From: Rhodospirillaceae bacterium
Lineage (GTDB): Bacteria; Pseudomonadota; Alphaproteobacteria; Rhodospirillales; UBA2165
Direction: 5' to 3'
Length of the DNA: 53,749 nucleotides
Assembly: GCA_002723345.1 (NCBI GenBank)
Contig: PBNV01000031.1
Coordinates: 179,953 to 233,701, forward strand
Program-made: the position numbers and the translations under genes
The notes under the pieces: generated by a model
Seen by the model: the letters and a program-made list of their open reading frames with translations, nothing else
What the model was told of the DNA's origin: nothing
Databases searched by the model: none
Shown here: positions 18,771 through 26,528 of the stretch, in pieces
How the letters are laid out: each line of letters starts with the position of its first letter
Position numbering within the stretch: position 1 is the first letter of the stretch

Positions 18771-20733
18771 CGAGTTTTCCATCCTCGAAGCCTACGAAAA
18801 AATGATAGCCGTTCGAGCTTTTGAAAACTGCTTACTAGAGAGTTTTTCAGGTGGCGAATTAACTGGCACGACACACACATGTCTGGGCCAAGAGCCAAAT
18901 GCCGTTGGCGTCGCTATGGCCCTTGAGCATAACGATATCATAGTTAGCAATCATCGGAGTCATGGGCACTTTCTCGCTCACGTCGGTGACTTCAAGGGGT
19001 TGATGGCTGAAATCATGGGTAAACAGACGGGGGTATGCGGTGGCAAAGGCGGCAGTCAACATCTGGCGGTTCCCGGGCGCTTTTATGCGAACGGGATCCA
19101 AGGCGGGATCGTTCCACTTGCGACGGGTTTAGCGATCGGAAGAGATAAAAGTGGCTCAAAGAATATTGTAACAGTATTTGTCGGCGACGGAACGTTTGGC
19201 GAAGGAGTTGTTTATGAGGCTCTCAATATCGCTGCTGTTCATCAGGCGCCGCTCTTGGTCGTCGTTGAAAATAATGGCATTGCTCAGACAACGCCCTCAC
19301 ATTTAACGACCTCTGGGTCATTTGAAGCTCGGTTCGAAGCTTTCTCTATACCCTGTCTAACTCTTGATCATCCTCTCGTTGACGATGTTTATGAAGCCGC
19401 AGTAGACAAAGTCGCCAAAACAAGGGATGGGCGCGGGCCTCACGCCCTGGTCCTCAATTCAATCAGACTGGGACCCCACAGCAAAGGGGATGACACCCGG
19501 ACTGAACTTGAATTGGCACGTGGGCGGGATCTTGATCCAGTGGTTAAAACACAGTCTATGTTTTCAAATCTGGAAATAAACAAAGCACTAGATATGGCGC
19601 AATCAAAAGTAAAAGAAGCATACAATTACGCTCTCTCGTCGCCGCCAGCGTCTCCAGTTGCAAGCAGAGACGCAGAAGCCACAGTTCCAATCGATGCTGA
19701 CACAGCAGCTATACTTAATAATTTGGAGGGGCAGTCATTTGTTGATCAAATCAATCAGGGTTTGCATCAACTTCTAGCGGGCAACAAAAACGCAATCCTG
19801 CTTGGTGAGGACATACTTGATCCATACGGCGGGGCATTCAAAGTAACCTCTGGCCTGTCTACTAGATATGGCGGACAAGTGTTTCCGATGCCAATTAGTG
19901 AAGCGGGCATGGTAGGTGTCGCAGGCGGTCTGGCAATTCAGGGCTTTATCCCAATTGTCGAAATTATGTTTGGCGATTTTCTCTGCTTGGCAATGGATCA
20001 GATTGTCAATCATCTGGCACACTATCGGGATATGTACGATAACCAAGTTGCCGTACCTGTAATAATACGGACCCCAATGGGAGGGCGGCGCGGATATGGC
20101 CCTAGTCACTCTCAAACGCTTGATAAGCATTTTTTTGGTGCATCAGGATTAAGGGTTTTGGCACCTACCCACCTTCACCCAATTGCTGAAATGCTAGCAG
20201 ACTCCAGCAAACAGATGACACCCACCCTTTTTATTGAAAACAAGGTCCTGTATTCCCAATCCGTCGAACGGACGGGAGAAGATATGGTAGAGGATTTTTT
20301 TGTGCGGTACCGTGGAGGAGCTAATTCTCCTACTTTGGCTCTGAGTATGACGGAGTTTGAAGACGAAGATGCGACGATATTATGTTACGGCGGTATGCTA
20401 CCAGTTGCCATTGAGGCGGCTAGAAATCTTTTAATCAAAAATGAAATAAGTTGCAGAATTGTTGCCCCGAGTATCCTTTATCCCCTTGATCATACACCTT
20501 TGATAGAGCTAATGACGCCCAACGGTCCAATTGTCACAGTGGAGGAAAGTGCGGCGCCCTTTGGATTTGGGGCTGAAATAGCGGCCCTGCTTGCTGAGGT
20601 AAATCTCTTGTATCAGAGAAAGTTCGGGAGAGTTGGTGCGAGTGAACAAAGTATAGCAGCGGCGAGAACATTGGAGGACGAAATTCTCCCCCAATCTGAT
20701 GACATAATTCAAGCGGTAATTCAGAGGCTGTAA
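18763..20733 (+). CDS. Fused alpha-beta E1 subunit, 2-oxoacid dehydrogenase-like (ThDP-dependent)
   Basis: Single chain of 656 aa carrying both halves of a pyruvate-dehydrogenase-type E1. Residues 1 to about 300 are E1 alpha: RSHGHFLAHVGD, GVCGGKGGSQH, the ThDP-Mg motif GDGTFGEGVVYEALN (141-155) with ENN downstream, and a phosphorylation-loop-like LGPHSKGDD. After a linker of roughly 20 residues, E1 beta starts near 325: GEDILDPYGGAFKVT, PISEAG with the ThDP-activating E380, EIMFGDF, DQIVNH. All expected catalytic motifs are present. It would decarboxylate a 2-oxo acid, or cleave a ketose, and pass the two-carbon (or longer) unit to a lipoyl group. The start is GTG 18763; the lipoyl-E2 gene begins two bases after its stop. 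No E3 lies in the window. Confidence 0.88.
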   Translation: MASEFSILEAYEKMIAVRAFENCLLESFSGGELTGTTHTCLGQEPNAVGVAMALEHNDIIVSNHRSHGHFLAHVGDFKGLMAEIMGKQTGVCGGKGGSQHLAVPGRFYANGIQGGIVPLATGLAIGRDKSGSKNIVTVFVGDGTFGEGVVYEALNIAAVHQAPLLVVVENNGIAQTTPSHLTTSGSFEARFEAFSIPCLTLDHPLVDDVYEAAVDKVAKTRDGRGPHALVLNSIRLGPHSKGDDTRTELELARGRDLDPVVKTQSMFSNLEINKALDMAQSKVKEAYNYALSSPPASPVASRDAEATVPIDADTAAILNNLEGQSFVDQINQGLHQLLAGNKNAILLGEDILDPYGGAFKVTSGLSTRYGGQVFPMPISEAGMVGVAGGLAIQGFIPIVEIMFGDFLCLAMDQIVNHLAHYRDMYDNQVAVPVIIRTPMGGRRGYGPSHSQTLDKHFFGASGLRVLAPTHLHPIAEMLADSSKQMTPTLFIENKVLYSQSVERTGEDMVEDFFVRYRGGANSPTLALSMTEFEDEDATILCYGGMLPVAIEAARNLLIKNEISCRIVAPSILYPLDHTPLIELMTPNGPIVTVEESAAPFGFGAEIAALLAEVNLLYQRKFGRVGASEQSIAAARTLEDEILPQSDDIIQAVIQRL

Positions 20734-20735
20734 CC

Positions 20736-22922
20736 GTGGCTATAGTAAAATTGATACTGCCTCAGATCAATGTAAATGATAGAAAGGCCAAGGTGGTTGA
20801 GTGGCACGTAGCAGACAAATCTCGCGTGGTTGGAGGAGATCTCCTTGTAACTGTGGAAACGGCAAAGGCTGCGGAAGACATTGAAGCACCAAGTAGCGGA
20901 TTTATCCAAATAGTCCAATCGACCGGCAGCCTCCTGGGTGTTGGTGATACGCTCGCGGTGATTGCGGAATCTGAGATGGAGTTCGAGAGCATCGATGTTT
21001 CTGAAATTGGAGAAACCCCACAGACACAAAAAAAACAGATCACTGATAAAGCTAGGCGGTTAGCGGATCAACTGGGGGTCGATATAAATGCAATTGATGC
21101 CCAAGGAATAGTTACCGAGGCGAAGGTTCGCAGCCTTGCTGCGCTCTCGAACTCGGAAGCTGGAGAGGAGGGGGAGAGACAATGCGCTCGCTCTAGGCGG
21201 TCTTACAAATTGGGCCCTGTGGCAGAAGCCGCAATGCATGCCGTTTTGACCTCTCAGATGGACACGGCAACAACGCACATGACGGCTGAGGCTGACATTA
21301 CAGATTTGCTGGCTTTGTGGAAAAATGATGATCCCTCATTTTCTCCAGCATTCACACTAACGGATATATTGGTCCACGTTGTTGCACGTGCGCTTCAAGA
21401 ATTTCCCAAACTAAACGCCAGTTTCATCTCTGGTTTTATTGAGGAGTTTGAGGAAATTGATGTTTCGGTGACCTCGGATCTTTTAGGTGAGCTTTACTTA
21501 ATCACTGTTTTTGATGCGGAAAAATTATTGCCGTCGGAAATTGGGGCAGAGAGGCAGCGGATTGCGAGAGAAATTTTGTCAGGAAATAATACGACAAGGG
21601 ATGTTTCTGGAGGGACATTTGCCATCTCGGTGCTGGAACAGCCGGCTATCATTAACCAGGTGCCGATAATTTTTCCGGGTCACGCTGGTATATTAGGCGT
21701 CGGCGCCGTCCAGGACAAATATCGGCGATCTGAAAATGGTGACCAACTAAATCGTAAGGTTTTGGGGCTTACGCTTTCGTACGATCATAGATTTATAAAC
21801 GGACTTTATGCGGCAAGATTTTTGCAGCATGTCTCGGAAAATCTTTTGCCGAGCTATGAGACCAATATGTCTAACCACAGTAAAACAACGGTTGATCTCG
21901 ATTTCGCGGGTGCTCACGATTCAACGAGGAATTTATTAGCCAATGTGCTGGATTGTGACCCTGTCGATCTAGAAGAGAGTGCTAAGCTGAATAATTTCCC
22001 AAATTGGGACTCCATGGCGCAGATCAACATTATTCTCGCCATTGAAAATGCAACCGGTGTTCCAGTTGGAAATATGAGCGCACTTAAACTGACATCTTTG
22101 GGAGCAATTGATGCTTATCTCAGTCAAGCTGAGCACCAGACTGAAGAGGCGATGCTGCGACCGTTTGACGGAACTAATTCAGATTTACGCCATTTGTTGG
22201 ATCGTGGGCTTGGATCTATCGGTGTTGAGGCCGGTGAGAGCATTGTCGTGCACGCTTTCTTGGGTGGACTGCTCCAACTTCCAGGAGCTGTGGATATCGT
22301 TTTGGATGCTTTGGAGCGGCGGGTAGGTAAAAAAGGCACAGTATTTATCCCTGCATTCACGAGTGCGTTTACCGAGCAAGGTAAAATGGATCGGAACGCG
22401 AGTCCTTCAGAAACGGGATTGCTCGGAGATCGTGCCCTTCGACGGTCGGGTGTTTCAATAACCTCTCACCCCTATCATAGATTTATAGTGCTCGGAGCCT
22501 CCAGAGATACTTTCGTTGCGTCTCACCCACGAAGCAGTTTTGGACCTGGCTCGCCAATGGATCATATTTTCAACAAGAATGGGAAAATTGTTCTTATTTC
22601 AGTCGATTGGGAGCCCGTGACATTTTTTCACTACATAGAGGAAGTTGTAGGAGTACCATATCGGTATGAAAAAACTTTCCGAGGGCAAATCACTACTGAA
22701 AGCGCCCCGCAAGCTGAGGAGTGGACAATGTTTGTTCGCCGAAAAGGCGAAGCCGTCCAAAATAACTTCGCCGCATTCGGCGAAAAATTACGACAAGAGG
22801 GACTAACCAAATCTGTAGCTCACGGACCTCTAATTTTTGAGTCCAGTTGTGCCAAAGACGTATTCGAGTTTACTCGCCATGCTTTGGCGGAAAATCCCTA
22901 TTGTTTGGTAAAGAATGGCTAA
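20736..22922 (+). CDS. Lipoyl domain-E2-ACP-AAC(3) N-acyltransferase fusion
   Basis: A 728-aa protein with five parts. (1) Lipoyl domain, 1 to about 80, with the lipoylation site VETAKAAEDIEAP (K44). (2) E1-binding (peripheral subunit) domain, about 97-135. (3) E2 catalytic core, about 155-370, ending in LSYDHRFINGL: the HxxxDG motif keeps H351 but has N355 in place of Asp. (4) Acyl carrier protein, about 385-455, with the phosphopantetheine serine S426 in NWDSMAQ. (5) AAC(3)-type N-acetyltransferase domain, about 480-720, with VHAFLGG (H506), ASHPRSSFGPGSP (H597) and FFHYIEE (H632, E635). This suggests acyl transfer lipoyl to ACP to an amine, all in one chain. The start is GTG 20736. Similar lipoyl-E2-ACP proteins are known in glycolyl-ACP formation; the added AAC(3) domain is not something I have seen described. 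Confidence 0.9.
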   Translation: MAIVKLILPQINVNDRKAKVVEWHVADKSRVVGGDLLVTVETAKAAEDIEAPSSGFIQIVQSTGSLLGVGDTLAVIAESEMEFESIDVSEIGETPQTQKKQITDKARRLADQLGVDINAIDAQGIVTEAKVRSLAALSNSEAGEEGERQCARSRRSYKLGPVAEAAMHAVLTSQMDTATTHMTAEADITDLLALWKNDDPSFSPAFTLTDILVHVVARALQEFPKLNASFISGFIEEFEEIDVSVTSDLLGELYLITVFDAEKLLPSEIGAERQRIAREILSGNNTTRDVSGGTFAISVLEQPAIINQVPIIFPGHAGILGVGAVQDKYRRSENGDQLNRKVLGLTLSYDHRFINGLYAARFLQHVSENLLPSYETNMSNHSKTTVDLDFAGAHDSTRNLLANVLDCDPVDLEESAKLNNFPNWDSMAQINIILAIENATGVPVGNMSALKLTSLGAIDAYLSQAEHQTEEAMLRPFDGTNSDLRHLLDRGLGSIGVEAGESIVVHAFLGGLLQLPGAVDIVLDALERRVGKKGTVFIPAFTSAFTEQGKMDRNASPSETGLLGDRALRRSGVSITSHPYHRFIVLGASRDTFVASHPRSSFGPGSPMDHIFNKNGKIVLISVDWEPVTFFHYIEEVVGVPYRYEKTFRGQITTESAPQAEEWTMFVRRKGEAVQNNFAAFGEKLRQEGLTKSVAHGPLIFESSCAKDVFEFTRHALAENPYCLVKNG

Positions 22923-22957
22923 TGCTGATTCTGAACGGCGCAGAATAGATTGATAGA

Positions 22958-23683
22958 ATGACAGTTGAAGGCAGCATTCTTGTCCTTACCACTGATACTA
23001 ACCATCACCGGTATTTTTTGAATAAAATGTTGGGAGCTGGCCTCCCGGTACGTGATTGTCTGATGGAGTCAACCTCAATTGAGCCACCGTTCGCGACTGG
23101 GCCTGTTTACGGTGCCCAAGAAGACAAATTTGAACACGAGAATTTTTTTAAAGAAGAGCGTTCAGATTTGGAACGATTTTTAATGCAGGAGACTGAAAAT
23201 GTTAATGCCAATGACTCCCATGAAAAAATAAAATCGGTCTCCCCCGCGTTTGGTGTCGTATTCGGCGCCAGACGGCTCTCGCCTGAGACTATCCAGCTGT
23301 TTCCGGGCGGTCTTATTAATGTTCACCGTGGTATTGCCCAATATTATCGCGGGTTGGACTCTGATTTGTGGGCTATTTATCACAAGGATTACGGAACGCT
23401 TGGCGTGACCATTCATAAAATTGATGATGAATTGGATACTGGAGAAATTGTATGCCAGGAGTACCTGGCACTAAAACAGGGGATGAGGTGTTATCAGCTT
23501 CGGTATTATACCACCATTATAGCGACGGAACTGGTCATTGTTGCTTTGAGGAAATACCTATCTGGAACGTTGACGAGCGCAAAACAAGAGAAAAATGGCA
23601 GATACTATTCTTTTATGCCAAAAGATTTGAAAGAAATTGTTGCCCGGCGATTTGATCAATACTGCAAAAATCTTAGTAGATAA
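22958..23683 (+). CDS. Sugar N-formyltransferase
   Basis: Formyltransferase of the methionyl-tRNA/ArnA/WlaRD-type fold using N10-formyl-tetrahydrofolate, 241 aa. The catalytic Asn-His-Asp triad is visible: N121 and H123 in INVHRGIAQYYRG and D160 in ELDTGEI. Sequence before about residue 90 is divergent, so substrate recognition is probably specific to an amino sugar. It follows the acyl-transfer fusion after 35 bases and overlaps the deacetylase by one base (TAATG). A formamido group on a nonulosonate or on a 4-amino-hexose is the likely product. Confidence 0.8.
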   Translation: MTVEGSILVLTTDTNHHRYFLNKMLGAGLPVRDCLMESTSIEPPFATGPVYGAQEDKFEHENFFKEERSDLERFLMQETENVNANDSHEKIKSVSPAFGVVFGARRLSPETIQLFPGGLINVHRGIAQYYRGLDSDLWAIYHKDYGTLGVTIHKIDDELDTGEIVCQEYLALKQGMRCYQLRYYTTIIATELVIVALRKYLSGTLTSAKQEKNGRYYSFMPKDLKEIVARRFDQYCKNLSR

Positions 23684-24657
23684 TGGAAGAGAACAAATAT
23701 TTATCCTCTTTAGCTGGTTTCCATAATAGGTGTTTGGATGAGCTTGTAATCCTTTTATACCATGGTGTTACTTCCTCTTCATCTATAGGGATTGAAAATG
23801 TCTCCCGGAAGCACATCTCGGAGGTGGAGTTCCGGCGGCAGATTCGATTTGTGAAAGAAAATTGCAACCCACTCACGATAGAACAGGTTGTATATCACTG
23901 TCGGACAGGCCAAAAATTTCCGCCGCACTCTGTCGCGATCACCTTTGATGATGGATTTAAAAATAACTTTGAAATCGCGGCACCCGTTCTGAGAGAGTAT
24001 CAAGTACCAGCCGTCTTCTACGTCTGTGCAGGCGTTATCAATACAGACCTGATGTTCTGGGTAGATGAGCTTGAATGCTGTATAAACTCGACTAAGAAAA
24101 AAAAGATCAAATTAAAGTTAGGCGGAGAGACATCGTTCAAGGTTGGTACTTATGAGGAAAAGCTAACTGCGCTTGAGAAAATAAAAAGCTTCTGCAAACT
24201 TTGCTCAAGCATAGAAAAGTCTCGAATAGTTCGCGAGGTAGTGGCAAGTACAGAAATTGAGCCAGGTGTAAATTATTCAGAGAATTATCAAAAGATTTCA
24301 TGGCAGGAACTTATAGAACTTGACCGCGATCCTCTTTTTACCATTGGTGCTCACACGCTGTATCATGATGTATTGAGGAACCAGCCTGAAAAGGACATGT
24401 ATGCGACAATCCAGCTTTCGTTAGATTTGTTATCTTATAATTTGCAGCATTCAATTCACCATTTTTCGTATCCCGAGGGTCAGGCGGCACATTACGATCA
24501 AAAGGTTATAGACTATTTGAAGAGAGTTGGAGTGGTGTGCTCGCCGTCTGCGATCGTTGGATTAAACCCTGCTGGAAGTGATCCATTTCATCTTAAACGA
24601 ATTATGGTGGGATTTGATGGGATGCCGTTCCCATATTTAGATACCCGGTTAAAATGA
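23683..24657 (+). CDS. Polysaccharide deacetylase (NodB/CE4)
   Basis: CE4 metal-dependent deacetylase of 324 aa. AITFDDGFKNN (85-95) contains the catalytic base and metal aspartates D89-D90; GAHTLYHDVL carries the H224-x-x-x-H228 metal pair. LLYHGVT near the N-terminus is also typical. No signal peptide is seen, so it may work on a cytoplasmic or lipid-linked intermediate rather than on exported polymer. It shares its ATG with the formyltransferase stop, so deacetylation and formylation are coupled: removal of acetyl could expose the amine that is then formylated or acylated by the AAC(3) domain. Confidence 0.85.
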   Translation: MEENKYLSSLAGFHNRCLDELVILLYHGVTSSSSIGIENVSRKHISEVEFRRQIRFVKENCNPLTIEQVVYHCRTGQKFPPHSVAITFDDGFKNNFEIAAPVLREYQVPAVFYVCAGVINTDLMFWVDELECCINSTKKKKIKLKLGGETSFKVGTYEEKLTALEKIKSFCKLCSSIEKSRIVREVVASTEIEPGVNYSENYQKISWQELIELDRDPLFTIGAHTLYHDVLRNQPEKDMYATIQLSLDLLSYNLQHSIHHFSYPEGQAAHYDQKVIDYLKRVGVVCSPSAIVGLNPAGSDPFHLKRIMVGFDGMPFPYLDTRLK

Positions 24658-24722
24658 AATGTGTGAAAGGGTGTTATTTTGGATATTGAAGAACGTCAAA
24701 ACTAATTTTTCGGGATAATTCT

Positions 24723-25745
24723 ATGGAGCTCTTCGGAAAGAACTTGGACAAAGATTTAGTCGTGATTGCAGAAATTGGAGTTAATCACGAGGGAAGCAAA
24801 GAAAAGGCACTTGAGTTGTTAGAGCTTGCGGCGGGGGCTGGCGCCGATGCAGTTAAGTTCCAGAGTTATACGCCTGAAAAATATGTCGGCGCTATAGATC
24901 CAGATCGTCAGGAGAGGGTCAGGCGGTTTGCTCTGGATGAGGCGGCGCATCGTTCGCTGTCAAAGCGTGCCCGTGAATTAGGTGTTCATTTCTTTTCGAC
25001 CCCCCTGTCAGAAGATTGGGTGCCAATTATAGCAGAAATCGGTAGCGCTATTAAGATTGCCAGTGGGGATTTAACATTTGAGCCTGTTATTAGGACTGCC
25101 GCAAAAACTGGACTTCCCATAATAATTTCGGTGGGACTGGGAACCTTTAAAGAGGTGGATCAGGCCGTTCAATGGTGCCGTGAGGAAATTGGGGATAGAG
25201 ACCTACCTAATAGATTGGCGCTGTTGCATTGCGTTGTTGCCTATCCAACACCCAATGATGATGCCAATGTGAGTAATATTTCCGTCCTTAAAAACCGCTA
25301 TGGATTGACGGTCGGCTATTCAAATCACGTTATCGGACCGACTGCCTGCTACGCTGCGGTTGCGATGGGAGCTCCTATTCTAGAAGTTCATTTTACTGAT
25401 CAAAAAACAGGACGTGATTTTCGTGACCATGCTCTCTCGATGGAGACAGATGATCTTCGTGTGCTAATAGAGAATGCCTGGTTGATAAAAAGGAGTCTCG
25501 GAATACCCGGGCACACCCGGCAGAAAAGCGAGGTTGAAAATTTGACGGCGGCTCGAAAGGGAATTGTGGCGGCAGACGACCTTAGTGCAGGTACCATACT
25601 GACTGAGTCTAGAATATCTTATGCGCGGCCTGCAGAGGGCTTCGCTTCTACTGAAAAAAACCGAGTTCTTGGGTTAAGTCTCGTTAATCCTGTTACCAAA
25701 GGTATGCCAATCTTTCCAAATGACGTTTCAATGAAGTCGAAATAG
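24723..25745 (+). CDS. neuB: Second NeuB-family nonulosonate synthase with SAF domain
   Basis: PEP-condensing synthase of 340 aa. AEIGVNHEG (16-24), ADAVKFQ (41-47), FFSTPLSED and KIASGDLTF match the NeuB/LegI group, and a C-terminal SAF domain (about 285-335) is present. Two motifs deviate: VGYSNHVIG has Asn where most relatives have SDHT, and LEVHFTDQ replaces the usual EKHFTLD, losing the lysine. So it is a divergent subgroup; legionaminate-like or another nonulosonate is likelier than sialic acid. It begins after a 65-base gap and is followed three bases later by the cytidylyltransferase. Confidence 0.78.
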   Translation: MELFGKNLDKDLVVIAEIGVNHEGSKEKALELLELAAGAGADAVKFQSYTPEKYVGAIDPDRQERVRRFALDEAAHRSLSKRARELGVHFFSTPLSEDWVPIIAEIGSAIKIASGDLTFEPVIRTAAKTGLPIIISVGLGTFKEVDQAVQWCREEIGDRDLPNRLALLHCVVAYPTPNDDANVSNISVLKNRYGLTVGYSNHVIGPTACYAAVAMGAPILEVHFTDQKTGRDFRDHALSMETDDLRVLIENAWLIKRSLGIPGHTRQKSEVENLTAARKGIVAADDLSAGTILTESRISYARPAEGFASTEKNRVLGLSLVNPVTKGMPIFPNDVSMKSK

Positions 25746-25748
25746 AGA

Positions 25749-26528
25749 ATGAATGGTCCTGACATAGCCACCGGCTTGATCGCCGCCCGTATGGGCTCTT
25801 CGCGGTTTGCAGGTAAGACTTTAGCCGATGTCCAGGGCAAACCAATGCTTGGCCGCATCGTGGAGCGAATGCGGGCGTCTTCATATATCGGTGACATAGT
25901 AGTGGCGACTACGGAACTAGAAATTGATGACGAGTTGCAAGCGTGGTGCGACGAAGCCGGGATACAATGTTTTCGGGGGTCTTCTGATGATGTGTTAGGC
26001 CGACTGAGATCAGCAGCTGAGGCATTTGATGCAGAGACTATTCTAGAGGTTTTGGGTGATAATCCGTTAATCCACTCCGATCTTATTGATGCAGCGTTGG
26101 AACAATTCTGGCAAAAAAAGAATGACTACGTGGCAACCGTGACCCACGAGTATCCCAACGCTGATCCAACACTTAACAGATTCCCCATTGGAATAAGACC
26201 TCAGGTTTTTTCAATTGATACATTACGCCGTTGTGAGGATTTGGCGAGGGATCCGGATAATCGAGAGCATGCCACAAGTTTTATTGCACAGCATCCGGAA
26301 TTATTTGACATCGGTTATATCGAGGCGTCAGGGCAGTTCGCCGATTTACATCGGCCCGATCTAACTTTTGCAGTAAACCATCCCGAAAATCTTGATCTGA
26401 TCAGGGTAATTTTCGATAAGTGCTATTTCATTGATGCAAATTTTTCAGTCAGCGATGCTTGCAAAGCATATGACGAGAGGCCTGATATTCATTCGTTAAT
26501 GGGAGACCAAGTTGGTGGATCAGTTTGA
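25749..26528 (+). CDS. Second SpsF-like cytidylyltransferase
   Basis: 259 aa with the same layout as the gene at 819: AARMGSSRFAGKTLADVQG near residues 11-29 is the nucleotide-binding loop and LGDNPLIHSDLID the GD-containing metal region. The position right after a NeuB-family gene suggests that it activates that nonulosonic acid with CTP. The next gene also has a CMP-sugar synthetase domain, so one of the two may be non-catalytic or act on another sugar. Its stop overlaps the next start (TTGA). Confidence 0.75.
   Translation: MNGPDIATGLIAARMGSSRFAGKTLADVQGKPMLGRIVERMRASSYIGDIVVATTELEIDDELQAWCDEAGIQCFRGSSDDVLGRLRSAAEAFDAETILEVLGDNPLIHSDLIDAALEQFWQKKNDYVATVTHEYPNADPTLNRFPIGIRPQVFSIDTLRRCEDLARDPDNREHATSFIAQHPELFDIGYIEASGQFADLHRPDLTFAVNHPENLDLIRVIFDKCYFIDANFSVSDACKAYDERPDIHSLMGDQVGGSV

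Noticed and set aside
18763..22922. Ordinary housekeeping pyruvate dehydrogenase E1/E2
   Set aside because: The E2 carries an ACP and an AAC(3) domain, has N in HxxxDG, no E3 gene follows, and the genes sit inside a glycan locus.
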